6,997 nt of DNA from Mariprofundus sp. (GCA_030951065.1 JAUZQH010000063.1:1-6997), one strand, 5' to 3'; shown: positions 1 to 5,138, numbered from the stretch's first letter. Notes: a model not told the origin generated them from the letters alone. A program made the numbers and translations.

Positions 1-89
1 ATAAAGCAAGACAGTTATTTGATATTTACAACAGCAATCATTAACTGAAGCGTCGTTGCCAATTCAATTATTTATTTTTGGTTTTGACT

Positions 90-126
90 TTCCTCTGCGT
101 ACTCTGTGCCCTCTGTGGTAAAAAAA
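90..126 (-). repeat. CGCAGAG-type repeat, copy 1 (solitary)
   Basis: Read on the minus strand this copy consists of an ACC-CAGAG start, three roughly 9-nt units ending in CAGAG, and a T-run at the outer end. It belongs with the four copies found in the trp operon but is more diverged, with CACAGAG replacing CGCAGAG in two units. It is flanked exactly by a 9-bp direct repeat, GTTTTGACT, at 81-89 and 127-135. The flank could be a target-site duplication, but related TCAAAA words also lie beside some other copies, so it may instead be part of the repeat. No inverted partner is seen inside the window. Confidence 0.75.
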
Positions 127-183
127 GTTTTGACTATCGTATTTGCGTATCGTGGCAAAATGACACACAGATGTTGTGGCGAG

Positions 184-212
184 TTGACTCAGTGATGCAG
201 CTCACACATAGT
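184..212 (+). promoter_or_regulatory. Candidate sigma70-type promoter for cyc2
   Basis: TTGACT at 184-189 matches the -35 consensus at five of six positions. CATAGT at 207-212 matches the -10 consensus at four of six, with the optimal 17-nt spacer. Transcription would start near 219, giving a leader of about 150 nt before the cyc2 ATG. This is a by-eye match and could be chance; no regulator site is recognisable. Confidence 0.3.
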
Positions 213-221
213 TCGGCCTAT

Positions 222-237
222 CCATCCGGCGGGATGG
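222..237 (+). other. Stem-loop near the predicted 5' end of the cyc2 mRNA
   Basis: CCATCC at 222-227 and GGATGG at 232-237 form a perfect 6-bp stem with a 4-nt loop. No T-run follows, so it is not a terminator. If the candidate promoter is right, it lies within a few bases of the transcript's 5' end, where stem-loops are known to slow decay of some outer-membrane-protein mRNAs. A second, weaker stem-loop (327-332 with 337-342, one G-T pair) sits just before the ribosome binding site. Function is inference. Confidence 0.35.
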
Positions 238-367
238 GCGTAATTTCTGTGTATCGAGCTTGTAGCAACTTGATTCGGACGCAGGTCGAAGAAAAGCGCT
301 CAGTAACAATGGACGGTTTTTTGCACTGGCTCCACGGAGCTAAATTTATTCAAGAGGATTTAACAAC

Positions 368-1651
368 ATGAAGAAAATACTTCTTTCTGCTGCTGCTTTC
401 GCTGTTGTTGCTGTTTCTGCTATTGCAGTTGCACCGACCACTTCTGAAGCAGTTCCGGCGTTCGCACGCCAGACCGGCGCAGCTTGCTTGAGCTGCCACT
501 TCCAGACCTTCCCGGCTATCAACAGCTTTGGTCGCGCATTCAAAATGGGTTCATTCACCGACGTTGGTGATCAGGCTCTGATTGAAGATGAACATCTGTC
601 TATCCCTGCTGTCCTGAACGCAACATTCGTTCTGCGTGCACAGGTTTACAACACCAGCATTAGCGGCACTCCTAACGGTTCTGGTACAGAATACAACATT
701 CCTGCTGATGCCGTACTGATGCTTGCCGGCCGTGTAGGCACCAACTCAGGCGCATTCGTTGAGTTTGACGGTACTGCAGCTAACTGGCAGCTGATCAACA
801 GCTTCGACGTCGGCGATTTCAAGGTTGGTATCGGCGCACATAACACCGGTTTCGGTGGTTCCGGCGTACTGGAACTTTCCAACGTATTCGGTCAGCACGG
901 CGGCAAGCTTGCCGGTAAGACCATCTCCGCTATTCAGGCTGCGGGCTTCGCTAATCAGACAACCGGTATTGGCGCATGGGTCGGTTCCGATCTGGGCTAC
1001 ATCCAGTTCTCACTGGTTGCTCCTGCTGGTGCAACTGCTACCGGCGTAAACGTTGGTCTGAACTTCGGTAAACTGGTTCGTGCTGTTGCTACTCTGGATG
1101 TTGGCGGCTTTGACACACTGATCGGTGTTGGTTTTGTTACCGGTACAGCCGGTAAGCTGAATGCTGGTGATGGCCTTGGCGGTCCTGCTACTGCTGCTGG
1201 TGCACGTATTCCGATGAACCTGCAGTTTGTTGACGTACAGTTGCAGGGCGACCTGGGCGACATGAGCCTCGGCGTTTATGCTGACTGGGCGCACGCCAAG
1301 GGTAAACAGGCTCCTGGCCTTGTTGGTACTGCCAACTTCTACGGCTCCGGTCTGGCCCCCAACACCATCGGCAACAAGTTCGACGCATTCTCCATTCGTG
1401 CTGACCTCAAGCCAATCGACCGCTTCATCGTCGGTATCGGTTATGGTTACCAGAAGCTGACTCAGAATATCGCCCTTGTTGCAGGTGACATCACAGTCAA
1501 GACTGTACACGTTGGTGTTACGTATGAAATCTATCAGAACATGGAACTGAACTTCACCTATGATAGTGCAAGAACCAATGCCGGTACTGCTCTGGCACCG
1601 GTTACTTTCACTACCCGTACTACATTCGCGGAAGTTGAAGCTCTGATGTAA
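368..1651 (+). CDS. cyc2: Cyc2-like fused monoheme cytochrome c / outer-membrane porin
   Basis: The 427-residue product starts with a signal peptide (lysines at 2-3, hydrophobic Ala/Val core, likely cleavage after SEA at 26-28). The mature N-terminus, VPAFARQTGAACLSCH, carries a single CXXCH heme c site at 40-44. FARQTG before the heme and FGRAF shortly after it are hallmarks of Cyc2-type cytochrome-porins. From about residue 80 the protein is a series of Gly-rich, amphipathic alternating segments typical of an outer-membrane beta-barrel. Known Cyc2 proteins are about 400-500 residues and oxidise Fe(II) at the cell surface, passing electrons inward through the heme. Met60 and His76 are possible distal heme ligands, not proven. 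The C-terminus (AEVEALM) lacks the usual final aromatic residue of barrel proteins. An AGAGGA ribosome binding site at 353-358, 9 nt upstream, supports the start. The gene has its own terminator and appears monocistronic. The family also contains less studied porin-cytochromes, so iron as the substrate is inferred. Confidence 0.78.
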   Translation: MKKILLSAAAFAVVAVSAIAVAPTTSEAVPAFARQTGAACLSCHFQTFPAINSFGRAFKMGSFTDVGDQALIEDEHLSIPAVLNATFVLRAQVYNTSISGTPNGSGTEYNIPADAVLMLAGRVGTNSGAFVEFDGTAANWQLINSFDVGDFKVGIGAHNTGFGGSGVLELSNVFGQHGGKLAGKTISAIQAAGFANQTTGIGAWVGSDLGYIQFSLVAPAGATATGVNVGLNFGKLVRAVATLDVGGFDTLIGVGFVTGTAGKLNAGDGLGGPATAAGARIPMNLQFVDVQLQGDLGDMSLGVYADWAHAKGKQAPGLVGTANFYGSGLAPNTIGNKFDAFSIRADLKPIDRFIVGIGYGYQKLTQNIALVAGDITVKTVHVGVTYEIYQNMELNFTYDSARTNAGTALAPVTFTTRTTFAEVEALM

Positions 1652-1658
1652 GCAATAT

Positions 1659-1676
1659 GTATGCCTTCGGGTATGC
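1659..1676 (+). other. UUCG-loop hairpin just after cyc2
   Basis: Seven bases on each side (1659-1665 and 1670-1676) pair around a TTCG loop closed by C-G, including two G-T pairs. No T-run follows directly. It begins 8 nt after the cyc2 stop codon and lies 6 nt before the main terminator stem, so it may protect the mRNA 3' end or aid termination. Confidence 0.5.
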
Positions 1677-1682
1677 GGATCA

Positions 1683-1713
1683 GGGGAGCCTTTCGAGGCT
1701 CCCCTTTTCTTTT
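1683..1713 (+). terminator. Intrinsic terminator of cyc2
   Basis: A perfect 9-bp stem (GGGGAGCCT at 1683-1691 with AGGCTCCCC at 1696-1704) closes a TTCG tetraloop and is followed by TTTTCTTTT. This is a textbook Rho-independent terminator on the plus strand and separates cyc2 from the lipoprotein gene. Confidence 0.93.
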
Positions 1714-1923
1714 GGGGTAAATTTATTTGATCCGGCAGTTGTAATATCGTGGTTGCTGATCATCGACACGGTTCAGTGTGTCCAGCATTTTATCAGAGAG
1801 CTACGGTGCGCCCGGCTTCTCTTTTACCTTCCCTGGCGTAACTTTGTGTTTTTTGCGATGAAATTTGATGCACTGTTTGGACGATGGCTTGACTTTTTCC
1901 CCTCAGTCGATGGAATGCCGCGC
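1714..1923. other. Intergenic region before the lipoprotein gene
   Basis: The lipoprotein reading frame stays open back to 1657, but that part would encode the cyc2 terminator hairpins and has no signal-peptide character, so I treat it as non-coding. It must contain a promoter for the lipoprotein gene, since a strong terminator lies upstream, but no convincing -35/-10 pair stands out. TTGACT at 1889-1894 is too close to the start and lacks a -10. Confidence 0.45.
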
Positions 1924-2703
1924 ATGAAACGATATAGCCTGCTTCTGATAATCATATCCGGATGGATGATTTCCGCCTGTTCCGGCGGTATGCCTCAATT
2001 GTTCTGGAAAGTTGACGATAACAAGCCGGACTATGCGCGCGGACATGCAGCAGGTGCGCAGGCGAACGGCAGGGCACCGCTGGATGTACCCCCGGAACTG
2101 CGTAAGGAACTGCAGGTGCCGATGCCGGACAAGGTGGCAACCGAAGCGGCTGCACACAGATCCGGTGTTACGCAAGAGCGCAAAGAGGCTGTTGCGGGCT
2201 CGGCCGTCAGTCTGCATGCGCGTCGCTATGATTATACTGCGGCACAGGTGTTTTCAGCCACGATTGATGCCATGACTGCGCTGAATATGCCGGTGGACAG
2301 CGTTGACTCGCCCAGTGGTACGGTGACAACGGAATGGGTGGGTAAGGATGTTAACAGCTCGAATGTTTATGTGGTTTCTTCGCTGATGAATATGTTTGGT
2401 GCGGGTGCACCGACAAAGGTGCGCTACCGCTATGTGGTGCGTGTGTTGCGGGTCGGCAATCAGTCACAGCTTGAAGTGCGCACACTGGGGCAGCAATATG
2501 CCAATCAGCACTGGTCGAATGTGCCGCTCAAGCAGAAAGTGTCGAATGAGCTGTTTGCCGCAGTGGAAGAGCAACTCGCCCGTTTGAAAAAACCGGTTTC
2601 TGCCCCCGCTCAGACGATTCCTGGCCGAAAGATTCCGGATCAAACAAGCTCCGATCAAACTGCTCCCGCTCCCGTGCTGCCGTCAGGTGATCAGATCAGA
2701 TAA
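1924..2703 (+). CDS. Outer-membrane lipoprotein, BamC-like
   Basis: From the ATG at 1924 the product is 259 residues. It opens with a lipoprotein signal peptide (MKR, hydrophobic stretch to residue 16, lipobox ISAC with the lipidated Cys19); Ser20 at +2 predicts outer-membrane sorting. An in-frame ATG at 1915 would add only three residues. After the Cys comes a disordered-looking segment containing PLDVPPEL at 52-59, which resembles the segment near the BamC N-terminus that contacts BamD. Residues about 97-225 look like one helix-grip domain, with SPSGTVTTEW at 129-138 resembling the BamC pattern of a turn followed by a strand ending in EW. E. coli BamC (about 344 residues) has two such domains; here I see only one, followed by a Pro/Gln/Ser-rich tail. 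If it is BamC it would assist beta-barrel insertion into the outer membrane, which would suit a neighbour encoding a barrel. The family call is from remembered motifs and is tentative; that it is a lipoprotein gene is firm. Its end overlaps trpC convergently. Confidence 0.7.
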   Translation: MKRYSLLLIIISGWMISACSGGMPQLFWKVDDNKPDYARGHAAGAQANGRAPLDVPPELRKELQVPMPDKVATEAAAHRSGVTQERKEAVAGSAVSLHARRYDYTAAQVFSATIDAMTALNMPVDSVDSPSGTVTTEWVGKDVNSSNVYVVSSLMNMFGAGAPTKVRYRYVVRVLRVGNQSQLEVRTLGQQYANQHWSNVPLKQKVSNELFAAVEEQLARLKKPVSAPAQTIPGRKIPDQTSSDQTAPAPVLPSGDQIR

Positions 2704-3468
2704 AGCCGTTCCCGGGTCGGGCTGGCGCATCAGTGATTCCCCGATCAGAAAACCGTATACCCCGGCTTCATTCATCTGCCGTATATCATCGCGGCTGAAA
2801 ATACCGGATTCAGTAATGACGGTTTTATTATCATCCACCTGTTTCAGCAGTGACAGCGTGGTTTGCAGTGATGTTTCGAAGGTATGCAGATTACGGTTGT
2901 TGATGCCGATCAATTCGGTGTCCAGTTTCAGGGCGCGTTCCAGTTCCCCGGCATTGTGTACCTCCGGCAATACAGCAAGCCCTGTCTCATGTGCGCATGC
3001 CGTGAGCTCAGCGGCCAGTACATCATCCAGCATGGCCAGAATAATCAGAATCGCATCCGCGCCCATGGTTTTTGCTTCGATGATCTGGTATGGATCAAGC
3101 ATAAAATCCTTGCGCAGAATGGGTAGATCAACCACTTGTCGAATAGCCCTGACATAATCATCTGAACCCTGAAAATATTTCACATCGGTGAGTATAGAAA
3201 GGCAGGTTGCTCCGCCGGTCTGATAGGATGATGCAATGGCAACCGGATCAAAGTCCGGTCGAATAACACCTCTGGACGGGCTGGCTTTTTTCACCTCGGC
3301 AATCACGGTATTTTGTTTGTTTGTTATTCCAGTATGTAATGCGCCGGCGAAATCAAGCGGATGAAGCGTTTTAGCCTGTTCTAACAGCCTGGTCTCGGAG
3401 CACTTCTGCTTGCATGCTGCAACCCAGGCGCGCTTGTATTCAGCGATTTCATTTAGAATCGAAGTCAT
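2683..3468 (-). CDS. trpC: Indole-3-glycerol-phosphate synthase
   Basis: This 261-residue enzyme closes the indole ring, converting carboxyphenylamino-deoxyribulose phosphate to indole-3-glycerol phosphate in tryptophan synthesis. It is a monofunctional TIM barrel of normal length, not fused to TrpF. Diagnostic segments are all present: AEVKKASPSRG at 57-67 (Lys60), LRKDF at 118-122 (Lys120), LPEVH at 167-171 (Glu169), GINNRNL at 188-194, TESGI at 219-223 (Glu220) and the phosphate-binding GFLIGESLM near 239-247. The ATG at 3468 is supported by AGGGG at 3475-3479 on the minus strand, about 6 nt upstream. It is the last trp gene in the window, separated from the preceding GxxExxY gene by 102 bp containing a repeat copy. 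Its last seven codons overlap the convergent lipoprotein gene, and no intrinsic terminator is visible after it. Confidence 0.97.
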   Translation of the reverse strand: MTSILNEIAEYKRAWVAACKQKCSETRLLEQAKTLHPLDFAGALHTGITNKQNTVIAEVKKASPSRGVIRPDFDPVAIASSYQTGGATCLSILTDVKYFQGSDDYVRAIRQVVDLPILRKDFMLDPYQIIEAKTMGADAILIILAMLDDVLAAELTACAHETGLAVLPEVHNAGELERALKLDTELIGINNRNLHTFETSLQTTLSLLKQVDDNKTVITESGIFSRDDIRQMNEAGVYGFLIGESLMRQPDPGTALSDLIT

Positions 3469-3492
3469 GATTATCCCCTATTGTCAAAACCT

Positions 3493-3527
3493 TTCACCGC
3501 AGAGTACGCAGAGTTTCGCAGAGTAAA
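3493..3527 (+). repeat. CGCAGAG-type repeat, copy 2
   Basis: This 35-bp copy starts TTCACCGCAGAG, has three units ending in CGCAGAG spaced 9-10 nt apart, and ends AGTAAA. Its exact reverse complement occurs at 5083-5117. GTCAAAAC at 3483-3490 lies just outside its ACCGC end. It sits between the GxxExxY gene and trpC and forms the left end of an inverted pair with the copy at 3939-3974. Confidence 0.93.
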
Positions 3528-3570
3528 TCCAAATCAAAGGCTTCATTGGTTGTCCTGTACTGTGTCATCT

Positions 3571-3981
3571 TTATAAGTTGTGAACCATACGTTTTATACC
3601 GTTTTTCAAGGACTTGACATTAAAATTGATCAGTAAGCCAACATGTTTATTAGCCAGTTTCAGATAGGTCAGCAATTGGGCATCATGAATTGAAAGGAGT
3701 CGATCTACAGCTTTAATCTCAATGATTATCCGGTTTTCAACCAGAATATCAATTCGGTAGCCTGCATCAATTTTTACACCATCATATACAACAGGAAGTT
3801 GAACCTGACTAGTTGCGCAAAGTCCATTTTTTTGCAATTCATAGCAGAGACAATGTTCATATGCTGATTCCAGCAGCCCCGGGCCAAGTGCGGTATGAAC
3901 GCGAAATGCAGCATCAAGAATGCCCTGACTTAACTGGTTTAACTCTGCGGAACTCTGCGTACTCTGCGGTGTAAGATTCAT
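3571..3981 (-). CDS. GxxExxY family protein (PD-(D/E)XK nuclease-like fold)
   Basis: The 136-residue product has the family signature GPGLLESAY, giving Gly35, Glu38 and Tyr41 of GxxExxY. Downstream, Asp78 in YRID and the Glu88-Ile-Lys90 triad (IIIEIKA) fit the D...ExK core of the PD-(D/E)XK nuclease superfamily, to which the family is assigned (PDDEXK_3). The family has no established function; DNA cleavage or repair roles are guesses. The chosen ATG at 3981 overlaps the trpD stop as ATGA. There is no Shine-Dalgarno sequence before it, so translation probably depends on ribosomes finishing trpD. The frame is open further upstream to 4104, but that part only reads trpD out of frame. Residues 4-14 (starting TPQSTQSS) are encoded by the CGCAGAG repeat, and the family's conserved part begins near residue 17. 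It has no role in tryptophan synthesis and looks like an insertion in the operon. Confidence 0.88.
   Translation of the reverse strand: MNLTPQSTQSSAELNQLSQGILDAAFRVHTALGPGLLESAYEHCLCYELQKNGLCATSQVQLPVVYDGVKIDAGYRIDILVENRIIIEIKAVDRLLSIHDAQLLTYLKLANKHVGLLINFNVKSLKNGIKRMVHNL
3939..3974 (-). repeat. CGCAGAG-type repeat, copy 3, inside the GxxExxY 5' coding end
   Basis: On the minus strand this copy reads CACCGCAGAGTACGCAGAG and continues with a third unit. Over its 33-nt core it differs from copy 2 at two positions. It is inverted relative to copy 2 and lies wholly within the first codons of the GxxExxY gene, starting just 4 bp past the trpD stop codon. GTCAAAATC, outside its ACCGC end, forms the last codons of trpD. 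Confidence 0.9.
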
Positions 3982-5009
3982 GATTTTGACTGTTGGGTAA
4001 ACGCAACCAACGCATCCAATGTCATCTGAACCTTGCCGGAATCTATAGCGCCAGCAGCCATGGCAATACCTTCTCCGATGCCATCCACCTTGCCTGCCAC
4101 CCACAGCGCGGCACCGGCATTAAGCAATACGATATCGCGCCCGGCTCCCTGCTGGCCGGCAAAGATGTGTTTTAGAATCGCTGCATTGGTGCTGGCATCA
4201 TCTCCGGCCAGCGCTTCCGGTGTGGCATAGGGCATGCCGAATGCGGCCGGGTCGACTTCGAACTGAATCGGCTGTTGCCCGGCCTGAATCAGTATTGCAT
4301 CGGTGATATCGGTGGTGGTGATTTCATCCAGCCCGTCCCGTCCGTGTACCACCAGCGCGCGTGTTGTGCCGAGCCGGGCCAGTGCGCCGGCCACCAGCTC
4401 CAGTTTATCTTTGGCGAATACACCCAGCACCTGATATTCGGCTCCGGCCGGATTGGTCAGTGGCCCGAGCAGATTAAAGATGGTGCGTACGCCCAGTTCA
4501 CGGCGAACCGGCCCGGCATGTTTCATGGCCGGGTGCAGTGTTTGTGCAAACAGAAATCCGATACCTGTTGAATCAATGCATGCTGCGACCTGCGCCGGGC
4601 TGATGTCCAGATTGACTCCTAACGCCTCCAGTACATCGGCCGCCCCTGATGTGGAGGACATGGCACGGTTGCCATGTTTGGCTACCGGTACTCCACAAGC
4701 CGCCACGACCAGCGATACGGCGGTGGAAATGTTGAAGGTTTTGGCGCCATCGCCGCCGGTACCGCAGGTGTCGATCAGGCCGGTAGCCTTTGGGGATATT
4801 TTGGTCGAGGCAGCACGCATGGCCTTGGCCGCGCCGGCAAGCACTTCGGCAGTTTCGCCGCGAATCGACAGGCCGGTCAGAATGGCCGCAATCTGGGCTG
4901 GTGTGGCTTCTCCATGCATGATGGCCGAAAACACAGCTTCAGCTTCAGCACCGGAAATCTCATCCCCCACCTGCAAACCCCTGATCATCCGAGCGACAGC
5001 TTCACGCAT
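3978..5009 (-). CDS. trpD: Anthranilate phosphoribosyltransferase
   Basis: The 343-residue enzyme transfers phosphoribose from PRPP to anthranilate, the second step of tryptophan synthesis. It is full length and monofunctional. An N-terminal helical domain (about 1-70) is followed by the PRPP-binding GTGGDG at 83-88, NIST at 93-96, KHGNR at 111-115 with SSTSGAAD beyond it, and the anthranilate-site segment HPAMKHAGPVRRELGVRTIF at 159-178, ending in NLLGPLTNP. A GTG at 5012 directly precedes the ATG at 5009; AAGGGG lies 6 nt from the ATG but only 3 nt from the GTG, so I prefer the ATG. It lies 129 bp after trpG, a gap filled by an inverted repeat pair, and its stop overlaps the next gene's ATG. 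The last codons lie in sequence resembling the outer flank of the repeat, so the extreme C-terminus may have been altered by the insertion. Confidence 0.97.
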   Translation of the reverse strand: MREAVARMIRGLQVGDEISGAEAEAVFSAIMHGEATPAQIAAILTGLSIRGETAEVLAGAAKAMRAASTKISPKATGLIDTCGTGGDGAKTFNISTAVSLVVAACGVPVAKHGNRAMSSTSGAADVLEALGVNLDISPAQVAACIDSTGIGFLFAQTLHPAMKHAGPVRRELGVRTIFNLLGPLTNPAGAEYQVLGVFAKDKLELVAGALARLGTTRALVVHGRDGLDEITTTDITDAILIQAGQQPIQFEVDPAAFGMPYATPEALAGDDASTNAAILKHIFAGQQGAGRDIVLLNAGAALWVAGKVDGIGEGIAMAAGAIDSGKVQMTLDALVAFTQQSKS

Positions 5010-5015
5010 CACACA

Positions 5016-5022
5016 CCCCTTC
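5016..5022 (-). promoter_or_regulatory. trpD ribosome binding site
   Basis: GAAGGGG on the minus strand lies 6 nt before the ATG at 5009. It decides against the GTG at 5012, which would leave a 3-nt spacer. It begins 6 nt after the base of the long hairpin formed by the flanking repeat pair, so folding could affect its accessibility. Confidence 0.75.
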
Positions 5023-5027
5023 TTTTT

Positions 5028-5050
5028 TACCGCAGAATACGCAGAGTAAA
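5028..5050 (+). repeat. CGCAGAG-type repeat, copy 4 (short)
   Basis: This copy has only two units (ACCGCAGAA and TACGCAGAG) and ends AGTAAA. It lacks the third unit seen in copies 2, 3 and 5. It lies between trpG and trpD, in inverted orientation to copy 5. Confidence 0.88.
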
Positions 5051-5082
5051 CCTTTAAAACATTCTACATTCGTGCTTTTGAT

Positions 5083-5117
5083 TTTACTCTGCGAAACTCT
5101 GCGTACTCTGCGGTGAA
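5083..5117 (-). repeat. CGCAGAG-type repeat, copy 5
   Basis: This 35-bp copy is the exact reverse complement of copy 2 at 3493-3527. It begins 22 nt after the trpG stop in the direction of transcription. With copy 2 it brackets both trpD and the GxxExxY gene. Confidence 0.93.
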
Positions 5118-5138
5118 TGCCTTTGATTAAGGAAAACA

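Larger units (their letters stand above)
1..367. other. Non-coding leader region upstream of cyc2
   Basis: I see no credible gene in this stretch. An open frame at 78-371 exists on the plus strand, but its first codons simply read through a CGCAGAG-type repeat, it has no ribosome binding site and no recognisable domain, and it ends inside the cyc2 start. The left part (about 1-80) is AT-rich with nothing identifiable. The rest holds one repeat copy, a candidate promoter, two small stem-loops and the cyc2 ribosome binding site, each described separately. Any gene to the left must end before the window begins. Confidence 0.6.
3493..3974 (-). mobile_element. Putative repeat-bounded cassette carrying a GxxExxY gene
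   Basis: Inverted copies of the CGCAGAG repeat lie at both ends (3493-3527 and 3939-3974), with the ACCGC side facing outward on both. Between them is one gene of the GxxExxY family. The interior is clearly AT-richer than the flanking trp genes: 3601-3660 has 19 G/C of 60, against 33 of 60 at 4381-4440 in trpD. The trp enzymes on each side are intact. No transposase and no clear target-site duplication are visible, so mobility is inferred from structure, composition and the out-of-place gene. Confidence 0.45.
5028..5117. repeat. Gene-less inverted repeat pair forming a long hairpin between trpG and trpD
   Basis: Copies 4 and 5 face each other around a 32-nt AT-rich spacer with the same outward-ACCGC geometry as the GxxExxY cassette. 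In the trp transcript, 18 bases at 5097-5114 pair with 5029-5046, all paired including one G-U. Alternatively, 11 bases at 5083-5093 pair exactly with 5040-5050; the two pairings share bases and exclude each other. The hairpin is followed by an A-run in the trp direction, so it is not an intrinsic terminator. It resembles a MITE-like or palindromic element; a regulatory effect is possible but unproven. Confidence 0.6.

Noticed and set aside
78..371. Plus-strand open frame of 97 codons upstream of cyc2
   Set aside because: Its N-terminus is a Cys/Leu-rich read-through of repeat copy 1, it has no ribosome binding site or domain, and it runs into the cyc2 start.
1657..1923. Longer N-terminus for the lipoprotein
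   Set aside because: It would start inside the cyc2 terminator hairpins and bury the lipoprotein signal peptide about 89 residues into the protein; the ATG at 1924 gives a clean lipobox at residues 16-19.
2590..2599. AAACCGGTTT palindrome as a terminator for trpC
   Set aside because: It has no loop, lies inside the lipoprotein coding sequence and is short; nothing else supports termination there.
3982..4104. Upstream extension of the GxxExxY gene
   Set aside because: The extra 41 residues only read trpD out of frame and are rich in Gly, Arg, Trp and Cys; the ATG at 3981 forms the ATGA overlap.
4453..5049. Plus-strand open frame opposite trpD
   Set aside because: It is a shadow of trpD with no domain or ribosome binding site; similar long frames opposite trpE (5717-6328, 6353-6835), trpC (2687-3157) and cyc2 (1010-1510) were rejected for the same reason.
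3493..5117. CRISPR array
   Set aside because: The copies are in both orientations, irregularly spaced and interrupted by genes, with no regular spacers and no cas gene.
5028..5117. Intrinsic terminator between trpG and trpD
   Set aside because: In the direction of trp transcription the hairpin is followed by an A-run, not a T-run.
3493..5117. One composite element spanning trpD and the GxxExxY gene, bounded by the identical copies 2 and 5
   Set aside because: trpD belongs to the host operon by function and has trp-like base composition; the nested pairs 3493-3974 and 5028-5117 explain the layout better, though recombination between copies 2 and 5 could invert the segment.
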